Assembly: GCF_023109105.1 (NCBI RefSeq)
Contig: NZ_JALDTZ010000008.1
Location: 25,332 to 89,331 of the forward strand
Reading direction: 5' to 3'
DNA: 64,000 bases
Origin: Streptococcus mitis
GTDB taxonomy: Bacteria; Bacillota; Bacilli; Lactobacillales; Streptococcaceae
The notes under the pieces are model-generated. The model did not search any database and was not told where the DNA came from. It saw nothing but the letters and a program-made list of their open reading frames with translations. The position numbers and the translations under genes are program-made. Shown piece by piece: positions 40,741 to 50,236 of this stretch (its first letter is position 1; the number at the start of each line of letters is the position of its first letter).

Positions 40741-40878
40741 GTTTTGATAATCTTCGTTACAACTATTCTAGCACCGTTACTGATTACTATTATCGGTAAT
40801 GTCATTTCTGAGTGGATAGTCAGAAAGTGGTTAGATAAGCGCGACAAAAAATATAACCTGAGTTTAGTTTTAATATAA
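40717..40878 (+). CDS. Fst-family type I toxin
   Basis: A 53-residue ORF with a single membrane helix (VLIIFVTTILAPLLITIIG), the conserved proline in its middle and a charged tail (RKWLDKRDKK). This is the build of Fst/Ldr-type toxins, which are somewhat shorter; here the first residues come from the BOX-like end, and a TTG at 40744 is an alternative start. A convergent promoter, a shared terminator and a pair of direct repeats surround it exactly as in the par loci. Confidence 0.75.
   Translation: MRFSTSIEVLIIFVTTILAPLLITIIGNVISEWIVRKWLDKRDKKYNLSLVLI
40752..40761 (+). repeat. Direct repeat DRa of the toxin-antitoxin locus
   Basis: CTTCGTTACA within the 5' part of the toxin message; the same ten bases recur at 40934-40943. 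Confidence 0.7.
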
Positions 40879-40885
40879 CTGGACA

Positions 40886-40926
40886 AAAAGAAATACCAGA
40901 GGTGGAGCTCTGGTATTTTTGTTTTT
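40886..40926. terminator. Shared bidirectional terminator of toxin and antitoxin RNAs
   Basis: AAATACCAGAG (40891-40901) pairs with CTCTGGTATTT (40908-40918), with an A-rich left side and T-rich right side. Confidence 0.85.
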
Positions 40927-40951
40927 GCCAAGACTTCGTTACAGTTCTTGT
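40887..40951 (-). ncRNA. Antisense antitoxin RNA (RNA II)
   Basis: A minus-strand RNA of about 65 bases is predicted from the promoter at 40958-40986 to the shared terminator. It carries the complement of the direct repeat at 40934-40943, so it could pair with both the toxin message's DRa and its terminator. The size agrees with RNA II of the plasmid par system. Confidence 0.7.
40934..40943 (+). repeat. Direct repeat DRb of the toxin-antitoxin locus
   Basis: CTTCGTTACA, identical to 40752-40761, on the far side of the shared terminator and inside the antitoxin RNA. Confidence 0.7.
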
Positions 40952-40957
40952 AAGATT

Positions 40958-40986
40958 ATTATCACATAATTAGCACTACTTGTCAA
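40958..40986 (-). promoter_or_regulatory. Strong promoter of the antitoxin RNA
   Basis: TTGACA (40981-40986), 17 bases and GATAAT (40958-40963, preceded by TGT) form a near-consensus sigma-A promoter pointing left. Confidence 0.8.
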
Positions 40987-41011
40987 ATAATTATTAGGCT
41001 CCACTTTCTAT

Positions 41012-41040
41012 TTTACTTTTCCTGTTTACAGGTCTATAAT
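41012..41040 (+). promoter_or_regulatory. Promoter of the YeiH gene
   Basis: TTTACT, 17 bases and TATAAT lie 28 bases before the start codon. Confidence 0.7.
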
Positions 41041-41067
41041 GGTAACAAATTCTATTTGGAGGTTCTT

Positions 41068-42078
41068 ATGTCATTTCTATCAAAAAATGGAGCAGGCATC
41101 TTGGCCTGCCTTCTCATTTCCATCCTATCTTGGTACTTAGGCGGATTCCTCCCTGTCATTGGCGCACCCGTTTTTGCGATTTTTATGGGCATGTTTCTCC
41201 ATCCCTTTCTATCGCCTTATAAACAACTGGATGCTGGATTGACCTTTAGTTCCAAGAAATTACTCCAGTATGCCGTCATCTTGCTTGGTTTTGGCCTCAA
41301 TATCTCGCAGGTCTTCGCAGTTGGGCAATCTTCACTCCCTGTCATCCTGTCCACCATCTCAATAGCCTTGATTGTTGCCTATCTTTTCCAACGTTTCTTT
41401 GCACTGGACACAAAACTGGCTACCTTGATTGGAGTAGGTTCTTCTATCTGTGGGGGTTCTGCCATTGCGGCGACAGCGCCCGTTATCCATGCCAAGGAAA
41501 AAGAAGTCGCCCAAGCCATTTCCGTTATCTTTTTCTTCAATGTCTTGGCTGCGCTCATCTTTCCAACCCTCGGCACCTGGCTTCATCTATCCAATGACGG
41601 CTTCGCCCTCTTTGCAGGAACAGCCGTCAATGATACTTCCTCTGTAACCGCTACAGCTAGCGCCTGGGACAGCCTTTACCAAAGTAATACCCTCGAATCC
41701 GCAACCATTGTCAAACTTACGCGGACCCTAGCTATCATCCCCATCACTCTCTTTCTCTCCTACTGGCAAAGTCGCGAGCAAAAAAATAAGCAAGGTCTGC
41801 AACTGAAAAAAGTCTTCCCACTTTTTATCCTGTACTTTATCCTTGCATCTCTACTAACCACTCTACTCACCTCTTTCGGTGTGTCCAGTAGTTTCTTTAC
41901 CCCTCTCAAACAACTCTCCAAATTCCTCATTATCATGGCCATGAGTGCTATCGGTCTCAAAACCAATCTGCTAGCTATGATCAAATCCAGCGGAAAATCC
42001 ATTGTCCTCGGAGCCATTTGCTGGATAGCCATCATTCTCACCAGTCTCGGTATGCAGACCCTTATCGGCATTTTCTAA
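41068..42078 (+). CDS. YeiH-family membrane transporter
   Basis: A 336-residue membrane protein of the UPF0324/YeiH family with about ten helices and the conserved [17 protein letters not shown] and [12 protein letters not shown] motifs. Members are called putative sulfate exporters, but the substrate is not settled. The ATG at 41068 follows GGAGG; the frame is open back to a TTG at 41056. It is one of few plus-strand genes here. Confidence 0.9.
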   Translation: MSFLSKNGAGILACLLISILSWYLGGFLPVIGAPVFAIFMGMFLHPFLSPYKQLDAGLTFSSKKLLQYAVILLGFGLNISQVFAVGQSSLPVILSTISIALIVAYLFQRFFALDTKLATLIGVGSSICGGSAIAATAPVIHAKEKEVAQAISVIFFFNVLAALIFPTLGTWLHLSNDGFALFAGTAVNDTSSVTATASAWDSLYQSNTLESATIVKLTRTLAIIPITLFLSYWQSREQKNKQGLQLKKVFPLFILYFILASLLTTLLTSFGVSSSFFTPLKQLSKFLIIMAMSAIGLKTNLLAMIKSSGKSIVLGAICWIAIILTSLGMQTLIGIF

Positions 42079-42268
42079 TACTCTTCGAAAATCTCTTCAA
42101 ACCACGTCAACGTCGCCTTGCCGTATGTATGGTTACTGACTTCGTCAGTTCTATCCACAACCTCAAAACTGTGTTTTGAGCTGACTTCGTCAGTTCTATC
42201 TGCAACCTCAAAAACAGTGTTTTGAGCAACCTGCGGCTAGTTTGCTCTTTGATTTTCATTGAGTATAA
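42079..42268 (+). repeat. BOX element with two boxB units
   Basis: It begins ATACTCTTCGAAAATCTC right after the YeiH stop codon, contains two ACTTCGTCAGTTCTATC modules and ends TTTCATTGAGTATAA. It may act as a 3' hairpin of the YeiH message. Confidence 0.92.
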
Positions 42269-42269
42269 C

Positions 42270-42302
42270 ACAAAAGGTAGCCCATCAGCTACCTTTTTCT
42301 TA
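42270..42302. terminator. Bidirectional terminator
   Basis: AAAAGGTAGC and GCTACCTTTTT pair around CCATCA between the BOX element and the CoA-binding protein gene. Confidence 0.8.
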
Positions 42303-42737
42303 TGCTTCCTCAAGCAAACGTGTATGTTCTCTCTTGATACAGCGATTCATCACGATGTCATCGCATCCACCAGCACGCAAGATTTCTTCCGCTTCTAGAC
42401 TTTCAAGTCCCAGCTGTGCCCAAAAAATCTTAGCATCAGCTTTGAGAAAATCACGCGCCACATCTGGCAAAAACTCACTACGACGGTAAACATTGACAAT
42501 ATCTACAGGAAAAGGAATCTCTGCTAGGCTGGCATAAGCCTTTTCACCCAAGATTTCACCACCTGCCGCCTTGGGATTGACTGGAATAATTTTATAACCC
42601 CGAGCTTGCATTTCCTTGGTCACTCGATTGCTAGTTGTTTCCTCCCGGTCAGACAAGCCCACCACAGCAAGGGTTTTACTCGTTGCTAGATACTGACGAA
42701 TCACGCCATCGCTTGGATTGATAAATTCTTGACTCAT
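42300..42737 (-). CDS. CoA-binding (Rossmann-fold) protein, YccU type
   Basis: A 145-residue protein with an N-terminal TLAVVGLSDREETTSNRV nucleotide-binding loop and the VNVYRRSEFLPDV segment of the CoA_binding_2 family. The cellular role of the family is not known. It follows polA by about 80 bases. Confidence 0.88.
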   Translation of the reverse strand: MSQEFINPSDGVIRQYLATSKTLAVVGLSDREETTSNRVTKEMQARGYKIIPVNPKAAGGEILGEKAYASLAEIPFPVDIVNVYRRSEFLPDVARDFLKADAKIFWAQLGLESLEAEEILRAGGCDDIVMNRCIKREHTRLLEEA

Positions 42738-42820
42738 AGAAATCCTCCTTTTTCATCAGTATAGCATATTTTGAAAAGGCTTGCAGAATTCTACTACAAA
42801 AAAGGAGGACTAGCCCCTTT

Positions 42821-45454
42821 TTATTTAGCCTCGTACCAGGTTGCCCCTTCATTTTCATCTGCGATAAGGGGAACACTGAGTTGAATGGCTTCTTCCATGG
42901 TTTGTTTGACAAGTTTTTTAATGGCTACCAATTCTGACTTAGGCACTTCAAGAACAATTTCATCATGCACTTGTAACAGCATCTTAGTTTGATAATCACC
43001 TGCTACCAGAGCCTTATCTAGCTGAATCATGGCGATTTTGAGAATATCTGCAGCCGATCCTTGGATAGGGGAGTTGATCGCCGTACGCTCTGCAAAACCA
43101 CGAATGTTAAAGTTACGCGAATTGATATCTGGCAACTCCCGACGACGTTTGAAGAGAGTCTCCACATAACCCTTATCACGCGCCTCACGAACGACTTCGT
43201 CCATATAATTTTTGATACCAGGGAAGCGTTCAAAGTATGTGTCGATGTATGCTTTAGCCTCTTTACGACTGATACCAAGATTATTAGATAAACCAAAGTC
43301 TGAAATTCCGTAAACGACTCCAAAATTGACAGCCTTGGCATTGCGACGGTCGTTTGGAGTCACATCCTCAGGACGTTCAATTCCGAAGACCCGCATGGCT
43401 GTCGATGTATGGATATCAGCTCCCTCTCGGAAGGCCTTAATCAAGTGCTCATCTTTAGAGATATGCGCTAAAACTCGCAACTCAATCTGTGAATAGTCAG
43501 AGCTAAGAAGGACACTATCCTCCCACTCTGGCACGAAAGCCTTACGAATGAGGCGACCTTGTTCCAAGCGAACAGGGATATTTTGCAAGTTTGGATCGAC
43601 ACTAGACAGACGCCCTGTCTGAGTCAAATCCTGCACATAGCGGGTATGAATCTTGCCATCAGCTAAAATCCAGTCCTGCAAGCCAATCACATAAGTGGAC
43701 TGAATCTTAGCAATCTGACGATAATCTAAAATTTTCTTGACGATTGGGGCAATAGGAGCTAGGCGCTCCAAGACATCCACCGCAGTCGAATAACCGGTCT
43801 TGGTTTTCTTAGTGTATTCTAGAGGAAGTCCCAATTTTTCAAAGAGAAGTACGCCCAACTGCTTAGGCGAGTTGATATTAAACTCCTCACCAGCCAACTC
43901 ATAAATCTCCTGAGTCAGTTTTTCAATGACAAGCTCATTTTCAGCCTGCATCTCAAGCAAGGTCTCTTTCTTGACCGTAATCCCAGCAATTTCCATCTTG
44001 GCAAGGACAAAGGACAGAGGTTGCTCCATATCATAGAGGAGCTCTAATTGCCCATTTTCACTGAGTTTCTCAAGTAAAACAGGCTCAGTCTCTACCAAAA
44101 CGGCAAGCTTACGCGCCAAATGTTCCAAGAATTCCTCACGTTCAGGAAGAGCCTTTTTAACACCCTTACCATAGAAAGTCTCATCATCGACCAAGTAAGT
44201 CTGACCATAAAGACTAGCGATGGTCGCAATTTCATTGTCCTCCACAGTTGAAAGGAGATATTTAGCCAAACGGCTGTCAAAGGCAGGAGCCTGCAAATCC
44301 AAACCAAAACGATGTAAGAGAACTTTAGCCTTCTTAAAGTCATACACTCTCAGAGGTGTTTTTTCTAAGAAGTCCTTAAAAATCGGCTCTTGCAAAAGGT
44401 CAAGCTTGTCTGTAGCATAGAGCTTTTCCCCACAAGACCAGGCAAAACCAACCAAATCATCCGTATGGTAATTCTCACCAAAAAGCTCAAAATGGAAGAT
44501 AGACTCCGCACTCAGCATGTCTTGACGGACTTGGTCAACAATAGTAAAGTCCAAACTCTCAGTCACATCAGCCGAAGATGCATTTAAAGCCTGCTTGAGC
44601 TGTTTGAAGCCCATCTCATCATAGAATTTCCCAAGATTTTCAACATCTGGACCACTATAGCTCAAATCCTTCAAACCAATCTCAATTGGTGCCTTGGTAT
44701 CAATGGTCGCCAATGTTTTAGACAAAAAGGCCTGTTCCTTATCATTGATGAGATTTTCCTTCATCTTAGAAGCCTTCATCCCATCGATATTTTCATAAAT
44801 ACCCTCAAGCGAACCATGCTCCAGCAAGAGCTTGATACCCGTCTTTTCACCGATTTTGGTCACCCCAGGGATATTATCCGACTTATCACCCATGAGCGCC
44901 TTGAGATCGATAAACTGAGTCGGTGTAATGCCCATCTTTTCCATAAGATATTCTGGCGTAAAGGCCTCAAACTCAGCCACACCTTTCTTGGAAATTTCAA
45001 CCACCGTATGCTCATCCGTCAGCTGAATCAAATCCTTGTCCCCACTGACAATGGTAATATCAAAACCATCCTGCTCAGCAAGTTTATCCAGCGTTCCAAT
45101 GATGTCATCCGCCTCATACTGAGCCAACTCATAGTGACGAATCCCCATATGATCCAGCAACTCACGAATGAAGGGAAATTGCTCACGAAACTCATCAGGA
45201 GTCTTAGCACGACCACCCTTGTAGTCCGCATACATCTCTGTACGGAAGGTCGTCTTTCCCGCATCAAAAGCCACCAAAATATGACTCGGCTCAACCCGCT
45301 CCAACAAATGGCTCAACATCAACTGAAAGCCATAAATCGCATTGGTATGCAAACCAGCCGCATTCTTAAAACGGTCCAACTGCTGATAGAGCGCAAAAAA
45401 CGCCCGAAAAGCAACAGAAGACCCATCAATCAATAATAATTTTTTCTTATCCAT
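42821..45454 (-). CDS. polA: DNA polymerase I
   Basis: PolA (877 residues) fills gaps and removes RNA primers. The N-terminal 5' nuclease (about 1-290, LLIDGSSVAFRAFFALYQ, GDKSDNIPGV) precedes a 3'-5' exonuclease-like domain in which I did not identify the usual catalytic acids. The polymerase domain has DYSQIELR, RRNAKAVNFGVVYG and the catalytic VHDEIV. The start is the ATG at 45454; a longer frame adds hydrophobic residues not found in the family. Confidence 0.97.
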   Translation of the reverse strand: MDKKKLLLIDGSSVAFRAFFALYQQLDRFKNAAGLHTNAIYGFQLMLSHLLERVEPSHILVAFDAGKTTFRTEMYADYKGGRAKTPDEFREQFPFIRELLDHMGIRHYELAQYEADDIIGTLDKLAEQDGFDITIVSGDKDLIQLTDEHTVVEISKKGVAEFEAFTPEYLMEKMGITPTQFIDLKALMGDKSDNIPGVTKIGEKTGIKLLLEHGSLEGIYENIDGMKASKMKENLINDKEQAFLSKTLATIDTKAPIEIGLKDLSYSGPDVENLGKFYDEMGFKQLKQALNASSADVTESLDFTIVDQVRQDMLSAESIFHFELFGENYHTDDLVGFAWSCGEKLYATDKLDLLQEPIFKDFLEKTPLRVYDFKKAKVLLHRFGLDLQAPAFDSRLAKYLLSTVEDNEIATIASLYGQTYLVDDETFYGKGVKKALPEREEFLEHLARKLAVLVETEPVLLEKLSENGQLELLYDMEQPLSFVLAKMEIAGITVKKETLLEMQAENELVIEKLTQEIYELAGEEFNINSPKQLGVLLFEKLGLPLEYTKKTKTGYSTAVDVLERLAPIAPIVKKILDYRQIAKIQSTYVIGLQDWILADGKIHTRYVQDLTQTGRLSSVDPNLQNIPVRLEQGRLIRKAFVPEWEDSVLLSSDYSQIELRVLAHISKDEHLIKAFREGADIHTSTAMRVFGIERPEDVTPNDRRNAKAVNFGVVYGISDFGLSNNLGISRKEAKAYIDTYFERFPGIKNYMDEVVREARDKGYVETLFKRRRELPDINSRNFNIRGFAERTAINSPIQGSAADILKIAMIQLDKALVAGDYQTKMLLQVHDEIVLEVPKSELVAIKKLVKQTMEEAIQLSVPLIADENEGATWYEAK

Positions 45455-45525
45455 ACACCCATTATAAAGGAAAGCACCAAAAAATACCATTGGGAAGAGC
45501 CAGACCAAGTATTTTTCATCCTTTT

Positions 45526-45533
45526 TCCGAATA
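45526..45533 (+). promoter_or_regulatory. cin-box-like sigma-X site before the broken Rpn gene
   Basis: TCCGAATA in CTTTTTCCGAATAAATAG, 69 bases before the ATG at 45602. The same sequence precedes the intact Rpn copy at 52548. Confidence 0.6.
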
Positions 45534-45601
45534 AATAGATAGAGCCAAAGAATCCCGTAAACCTAGATTTAAAAATGTGCTATAATGAAAGGAGAAAGAA
45601 T

Positions 45602-46477
45602 ATGACATTACGTCATCCGGGCATCAGCCCGACCAATGATTTGGTTGCTAAGAAAATCTTTAGCAATCCAGAAATCACTTGTCAATTTATCCGCGATATG
45701 CTGGACTTACCAGCAAAAAATGTGACCATTTTGGAGGGAAGCAACATTCATGTCTTGCCTTTCATGCCTTATTCGGCGCAGGATTTCTATACCAGTATAG
45801 ATGTTTTGGCGGAGTTGGACAATGGTACTCAAGTTATCATTGAGATTCAAGTGCATCATCAGAATTTTTTCATCAATCGCCTGTGAGCTTATCTGTACAG
45901 TCAGGTCAATCAAAACCTAGAAAAAATTCGCCAACGGGAAGGTGATACCCATCAGAGTTACAAACACATCGCACCAGTTTATGCTATTGCTATTGTGGAC
46001 AGCAATTACTTTTCAGATGACTTGGCTTTCCACAGTTTCAGTATGCGCGAAGACACGACAGGTGAAGTATTAACCATCACCAATAACGGTCAAGAAAACC
46101 ATCTAGTTAAGATGGCGTTCTTGGAATTAAAAAAATACAGAGAAACCAGCAAAGACAAGGTTCGTAAACCATGGTTGGAGTTTTTCGGCAACAAGCCCTT
46201 TACCCAAGAACCTGAGCGAGCCATCAGTCAGGCAGATCAACTGCTAGACTACAAGAGCTGGTCCGAGGAGGGCAAAAAAATGTTTAGTCAACTACGTATG
46301 CGCGAAGAACAAGCATTGTTAGCACAGGACTATGCCTTGGGACAAGCTGAAGAAAAAGGTTTAGAGCGTGGGAAACTCTTTGCCTTCCTGGATATGGTCC
46401 GTCAGGGTCTTCTGACACCTGAGGTTGCTAGCCAGCAATTGGGTATGACCGTCGCTGAGTTTGAGGCAATCTTGTAA
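45602..46477 (+). pseudogene. Rpn-family PD-(D/E)XK nuclease, interrupted by a stop codon
   Basis: Homologous over its whole length to the intact 295-residue protein at 51595-52482. The nuclease core has DVLAELDNGTQVIIEIQVHH with the D...ExQ metal-binding pattern. TGG is changed to TGA at 45884-45886 (NRL-stop-AYLYSQ), leaving the core but losing the C-terminal part. The competence-induced protein Ccs16 of pneumococcus is, as I recall, of this family and place. Confidence 0.85.
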
Positions 46478-46943
46478 GACTATCACCAATAACGGTCAAG
46501 AAAACCATCTGATCAAGATGGCATTCTTGGAACTAAAAAAATACAGAGAAACCAGCAAGGATAGCGTTCGCAAGCCGTGGTTGGAGTTTTTCGGCAACAA
46601 GCCCTTTACCCAAGAACCCGAGCGAGCCATTAACCAAGCAGAACAACTACTGGACTACAAGAGCTGGTCCGAGGAGGACAGGAAAATGTTTAGTCAACAA
46701 CGCAGACGTGAAGAACAAGCATTGTTAGCACAGGACTATGCCTTGGAAACAGCTAGGGCTGAAGGTATCGAACAAGGTTTAGAGCGTGGTCTTGAACGTG
46801 GTCTTGCAGAGGGTATTGAACAGGGGTTAGAACGTGGAAAACTTTTTGCCTTCTTAGACATGGTTCGTCAACATGTTTTAACTTCCGAATTTGCAAGTGA
46901 ACAATTGGGCATGACTGTCGCTGAGTTTGAGGCCTTGTTCTAA
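46478..46943 (+). pseudogene. Partial tandem copy of the Rpn C-terminal part
   Basis: Beginning TITNNGQENHLIKMAFLELK, it repeats the C-terminal half of the preceding gene without the nuclease core. It contains an expanded EGIEQGLERGLERGLAEGIE charged repeat before the conserved FAFLDMVRQ end. It arose by unequal exchange at the TITNNGQENHL segment. An ORF starts at 46461 but has no clear ribosome site. Confidence 0.8.
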
Positions 46944-46967
46944 GTTTATAGAATAACATAAAAGTGA

Positions 46968-47008
46968 ACAAGACTAAAATGTCGTTTTGTTCACTTTTTT
47001 TCTTTCAA
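46968..47008 (+). terminator. Terminator after the Rpn region
   Basis: AAAGTGAACAA pairs with TTGTTCACTTT and is followed by a T-run. Confidence 0.8.
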
Positions 47009-47039
47009 TAGAACTCTCACTATAGTCCATATCACAAAA

Positions 47040-47064
47040 ACAGGAGATTTCTCTCCCGTTCAGA
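47040..47064 (-). terminator. Terminator after the choline-binding protein gene
   Basis: CGGGAGAGAAATCTCCTG folds into a short stem followed by TTTTTG on the minus strand. Confidence 0.6.
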
Positions 47065-47079
47065 TTCAATTACTTAAAA

Positions 47080-48625
47080 TTAAACCCACTCACCATTGGA
47101 ATTTACTGTGTAACCATTGATTGTAGTGCTGACAGCAAGAACTCCTGAACTATAAGCATAGTACCATTTGCCATCTACTTGGAACCAACCAGTCTTCATA
47201 GCACCTGAACCATCAAGATAATACCAACTACCACCTTGTTTCAACCAACCAGTCTTCATAGCACCTGAATCGTTCAAATAGTACCAAGTACCACCAACTT
47301 GAGCCCAGCCTGTCGCCATGGCACCTGAACCATTTAGATAATACCATGTGCCACCGTCTTGTAACCAACCAGTTTGCATCTCGCCTGAACCATTTAAGTA
47401 GTACCAAGTGTCACCTTCTTTAAACCACCATTTTTGCATCACTCCTGCAGCATTAAAGTGATACCATTTACCACCATCTTTCAGCCAACCAGTCTTCATT
47501 CCATCTTCTTTAGAGAAATAATACCAGTCACCCTCAACCTTCTTCCAGCCAGCCTGACGATTTCCTTCACTGTCGATGAAGAATTTTTTACCATCAATCA
47601 CAACAATTCCCTGTTTAAGAACACCTTCCTCATCCAAGAAATAATGTTTCCCATCAACAGTAATATCACCCTTTAGACGGACACCTTCTTTAACATAGTA
47701 AGTTTTATCATCGATTTTAACAAAACCAGTTTTCTTCTCACCATCTTCTACAAAATAATAAGTCTTGTCAACAACTTTTACAAAGCCTAGCTTTTTAACA
47801 CCATCTTTTTCATCTAGATAGTATTGCTTATCACCTGCAGTCAATAGACCTTTCTTCATAGCACCATCAGCTTCAAAGTAGTAAGTCTTATCATCGATTT
47901 TTTGCCAACCGCTAACCTTTTTACCGTCCTTGATATAGTAGACTTTTCCGTTCTCTGTTTTGAACTGACCGCCACTTGTTGTTGTAGATTGATTCTGGTT
48001 AGTATTAGTGGCTGTGTTTGAACGATAGACATGATAAAGAACACCATCTTTTAAGTTACCAGTAACGTATGTATAGTTAGCAATTGTTGGATGGCTTGTG
48101 TCTGATGCTTCAGATCCTTTACGCGGATCTTTAATATCAATCGGAATATCACTACCAGCTTTATATTCGACAAAACGAACTGTTTTTACTGGAGAATTGG
48201 AATTGGTTGTTGAGCCACTATTATTGTTTGAACCAGTACCATTTTGGTTATTGTTCCCATTAGCATTACTAGTGCCATTGTTTTGACGGTACGGATTGGT
48301 TTGAGTACCAGCATTTGTATTAGAATCAGTAGCTTTTGGAGCATACATATGATACATAATACCATTCTCTTCTCTACTAGAAGTATAGATATAATTTTCA
48401 ATTTCAGGATGATTCTTAATAGATTCAGCTGTCACAGCAGATCCTGTTAGTGCATCTTTGATATTGACAGGTCCACCATTTTTATATGTTGCATAGCGGA
48501 CTTCTTTAACCGTAGAAGTTGTTGTAGTCGTTGCCCCCCCCTGTATCAGCTGCCTGTACTTGTTGAACTGTCGCCATAGCTAGCACAGAAGTGGCTAGCA
48601 AGATACCTGTTACTGTTTTTCTCAT
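47080..48625 (-). CDS. Choline-binding surface protein, frameshifted at a G8 tract (phase-off)
   Basis: The start ATG at 48625 (behind AAAGGAGGG) gives a signal peptide (MRKTVTGILLATSVLAMATV) ending QAAD-TGG. The frame then shifts at eight G residues (48534-48541) and stops 12 codons later. With seven Gs the frame continues through two related ~55-residue domains (VRYATYKNGG... and VRFVEYKAGSD...) split by an Asn/Gly/Thr-rich linker. About 13 choline-binding repeats follow, ending NGEWV. The gene is intact except for the tract, so phase variation is likely. Confidence 0.85.
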
Positions 48626-48728
48626 GGGAAAACCCTCCTTTATTAAATGGTTAAATTTATCTAGATTATATCCTTTTCCTATAATAAATGCAATAAAAAA
48701 CATAAAAAGTGTAGAAATATTTAAATGC

Positions 48729-48766
48729 AAAAAAGAGAGCAGTTCTAAAACTACTCTCTTAGTCTT
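48729..48766 (-). terminator. Terminator after the second choline-binding protein gene
   Basis: AGAGAGTAGTTTT pairs with AGAACTGCTCTCT followed by TTTTTT on the minus strand. Confidence 0.8.
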
Positions 48767-48767
48767 T

Positions 48768-50093
48768 TTATACCCATTCACCGTTGGCGTTTACGTAATA
48801 ACCATCAATTGTAGTGCTTACTGCAAGGGCACCTGAACTATAAGCATAGTACCATTTACCACCTACTTGGAACCAACCAGTTACCATAGCACCTGAGCCT
48901 TTAAGGTAATACCAAGTACCACCATCTTGCAACCAGCCAGTTTCCATAGCACCTGAGCTATTTAGGTAGTACCAAGTACCACCATCTTGCAACCAGCCAG
49001 TTTGCATTTCACCTGAACCATTTAGATAGTACCATTTATTACCATCTTTGATCCACCATTTTTGCATCACGCCTTCAGCATTAAAGTAGTACCATTTACC
49101 ATCGTCTTTAAGCCAACCAGTTTGACGTTTACCTTCTTTATTAACATAAATCCAGTTACTATCAACTTTATTCCAGCCAGCTTTTGTATTAGATTCATCT
49201 GTTAAGAAGTAAGTTTTTCCATCAACGGTAACTTCCCCAAACTTACGTTCACCTTCTTCAGTAACATAGTAATACTTGTCTCCAGCACCCTTGATAAGAC
49301 CTGTCTTACGCTCACCTTCTGTAGTAATGTAATACCATTTTCCAGCACTATCTTTTACAATGCCTGACTGGGTTGTACCGTCTTCAGCAAAGAAATACCA
49401 TTTAGCACCTACCTTATGAGCTCCAGTTGTCACAACACCATCTTTGACAAAATAAGTTTTTCCATTTTCAGAGATAATCTCTGTCTTACGAGCTCCATCT
49501 GACACAAAATAATAGGTTTTTTCTCCTACTTTAATGAAACCAGTTTTCTTAACACCTTGTCCGTCTAGGTAGTAACGTTCAGATGTGTTTTCAATGACAC
49601 CACGTGCCATAACACCTTCACTATCAAAGTAGTAAGTCTTACCATCGACACTTGCCCAACCTTTTACTGGGTTACCTTTATAGTAAAGATAACGGTTTCC
49701 TGCTGACTCACGCCATTTTACGTCCTTGTCAGATGTTTTATATCCCTGAGTATTTAACTCACTCACTGGAGCATCTGGATCATTTGCATGATCTTCAATT
49801 TTTGTTCCTTTTTCAACAAACAAATAGTATTTCCTTCCACCTTCAACATAGGCACGTTGAAATTCAAAGCCTTCAATTGTCGAATGTTTAGAGATCGGCT
49901 GATTCCCATCTTCAAAAAATACTGTCTTACGTTCTTGTGAACGACCATTAATCACTGTGACCCACTCAGTTCTATAAACAACTTCTTCCGCACTTACTGA
50001 ACTAGCAGTTGTAGCAGAATAACTTGTCAAAACTGCTGCACTTGCCATTGTGACACTAGCAAGAGCTAGAGCTAAAGCTTTTTTATTTTTCAT
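48768..50093 (-). CDS. Choline-binding surface protein
   Basis: A 441-residue secreted protein with a signal peptide (MKNKKALALALASVTMASA, cut near VSA-EEV). One ~60-residue N-terminal domain (VVYRTEWVTVINGRS, HSTIEGFEFQRAYVEGG) resembles the repeated domain of the neighbour at 47080-48625. A linker and about 14 choline-binding repeats follow, ending NANGEWV. The ATG at 50093 was chosen for the signal peptide and GGAG spacing. The two genes are adjacent, same-strand paralogues. Confidence 0.85.
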   Translation of the reverse strand: MKNKKALALALASVTMASAAVLTSYSATTASSVSAEEVVYRTEWVTVINGRSQERKTVFFEDGNQPISKHSTIEGFEFQRAYVEGGRKYYLFVEKGTKIEDHANDPDAPVSELNTQGYKTSDKDVKWRESAGNRYLYYKGNPVKGWASVDGKTYYFDSEGVMARGVIENTSERYYLDGQGVKKTGFIKVGEKTYYFVSDGARKTEIISENGKTYFVKDGVVTTGAHKVGAKWYFFAEDGTTQSGIVKDSAGKWYYITTEGERKTGLIKGAGDKYYYVTEEGERKFGEVTVDGKTYFLTDESNTKAGWNKVDSNWIYVNKEGKRQTGWLKDDGKWYYFNAEGVMQKWWIKDGNKWYYLNGSGEMQTGWLQDGGTWYYLNSSGAMETGWLQDGGTWYYLKGSGAMVTGWFQVGGKWYYAYSSGALAVSTTIDGYYVNANGEWV

Positions 50094-50195
50094 GTGAAGA
50101 TTCTCCATTCTTAAATTTAGCTATTATGCTTCTCTTTATTGTATCTTATTTTTACAAAAATTTCTAAGAAAAACTGAACTTTTTATGGAAAAAAT

Positions 50196-50226
50196 AAAAA
50201 GCAGAAGGAATCTCCTGCTTTTTTTA
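50196..50226 (-). terminator. Terminator after the third choline-binding protein gene
   Basis: AAAAAGCAG and CTGCTTTTT pair around GAGATTCCTT; works in both directions. Confidence 0.8.
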
Positions 50227-50236
50227 TTGAACTAGA

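Noticed and set aside
42079..42268. Repeated modules that could look like a CRISPR array
   Set aside because: They are boxB units inside a BOX element; there are no unique spacers of constant length and no cas genes.
44816..45436. A 206-codon plus-strand ORF opposite polA
   Set aside because: It lies wholly antisense to the conserved 5' nuclease domain, has no ribosome site and no recognisable protein features.
47100..48000. Tandem 60-base DNA repeats in the choline-binding genes as a minisatellite
   Set aside because: The repeats are the coded 20-residue choline-binding motifs and stay in frame, so they are explained by the protein.
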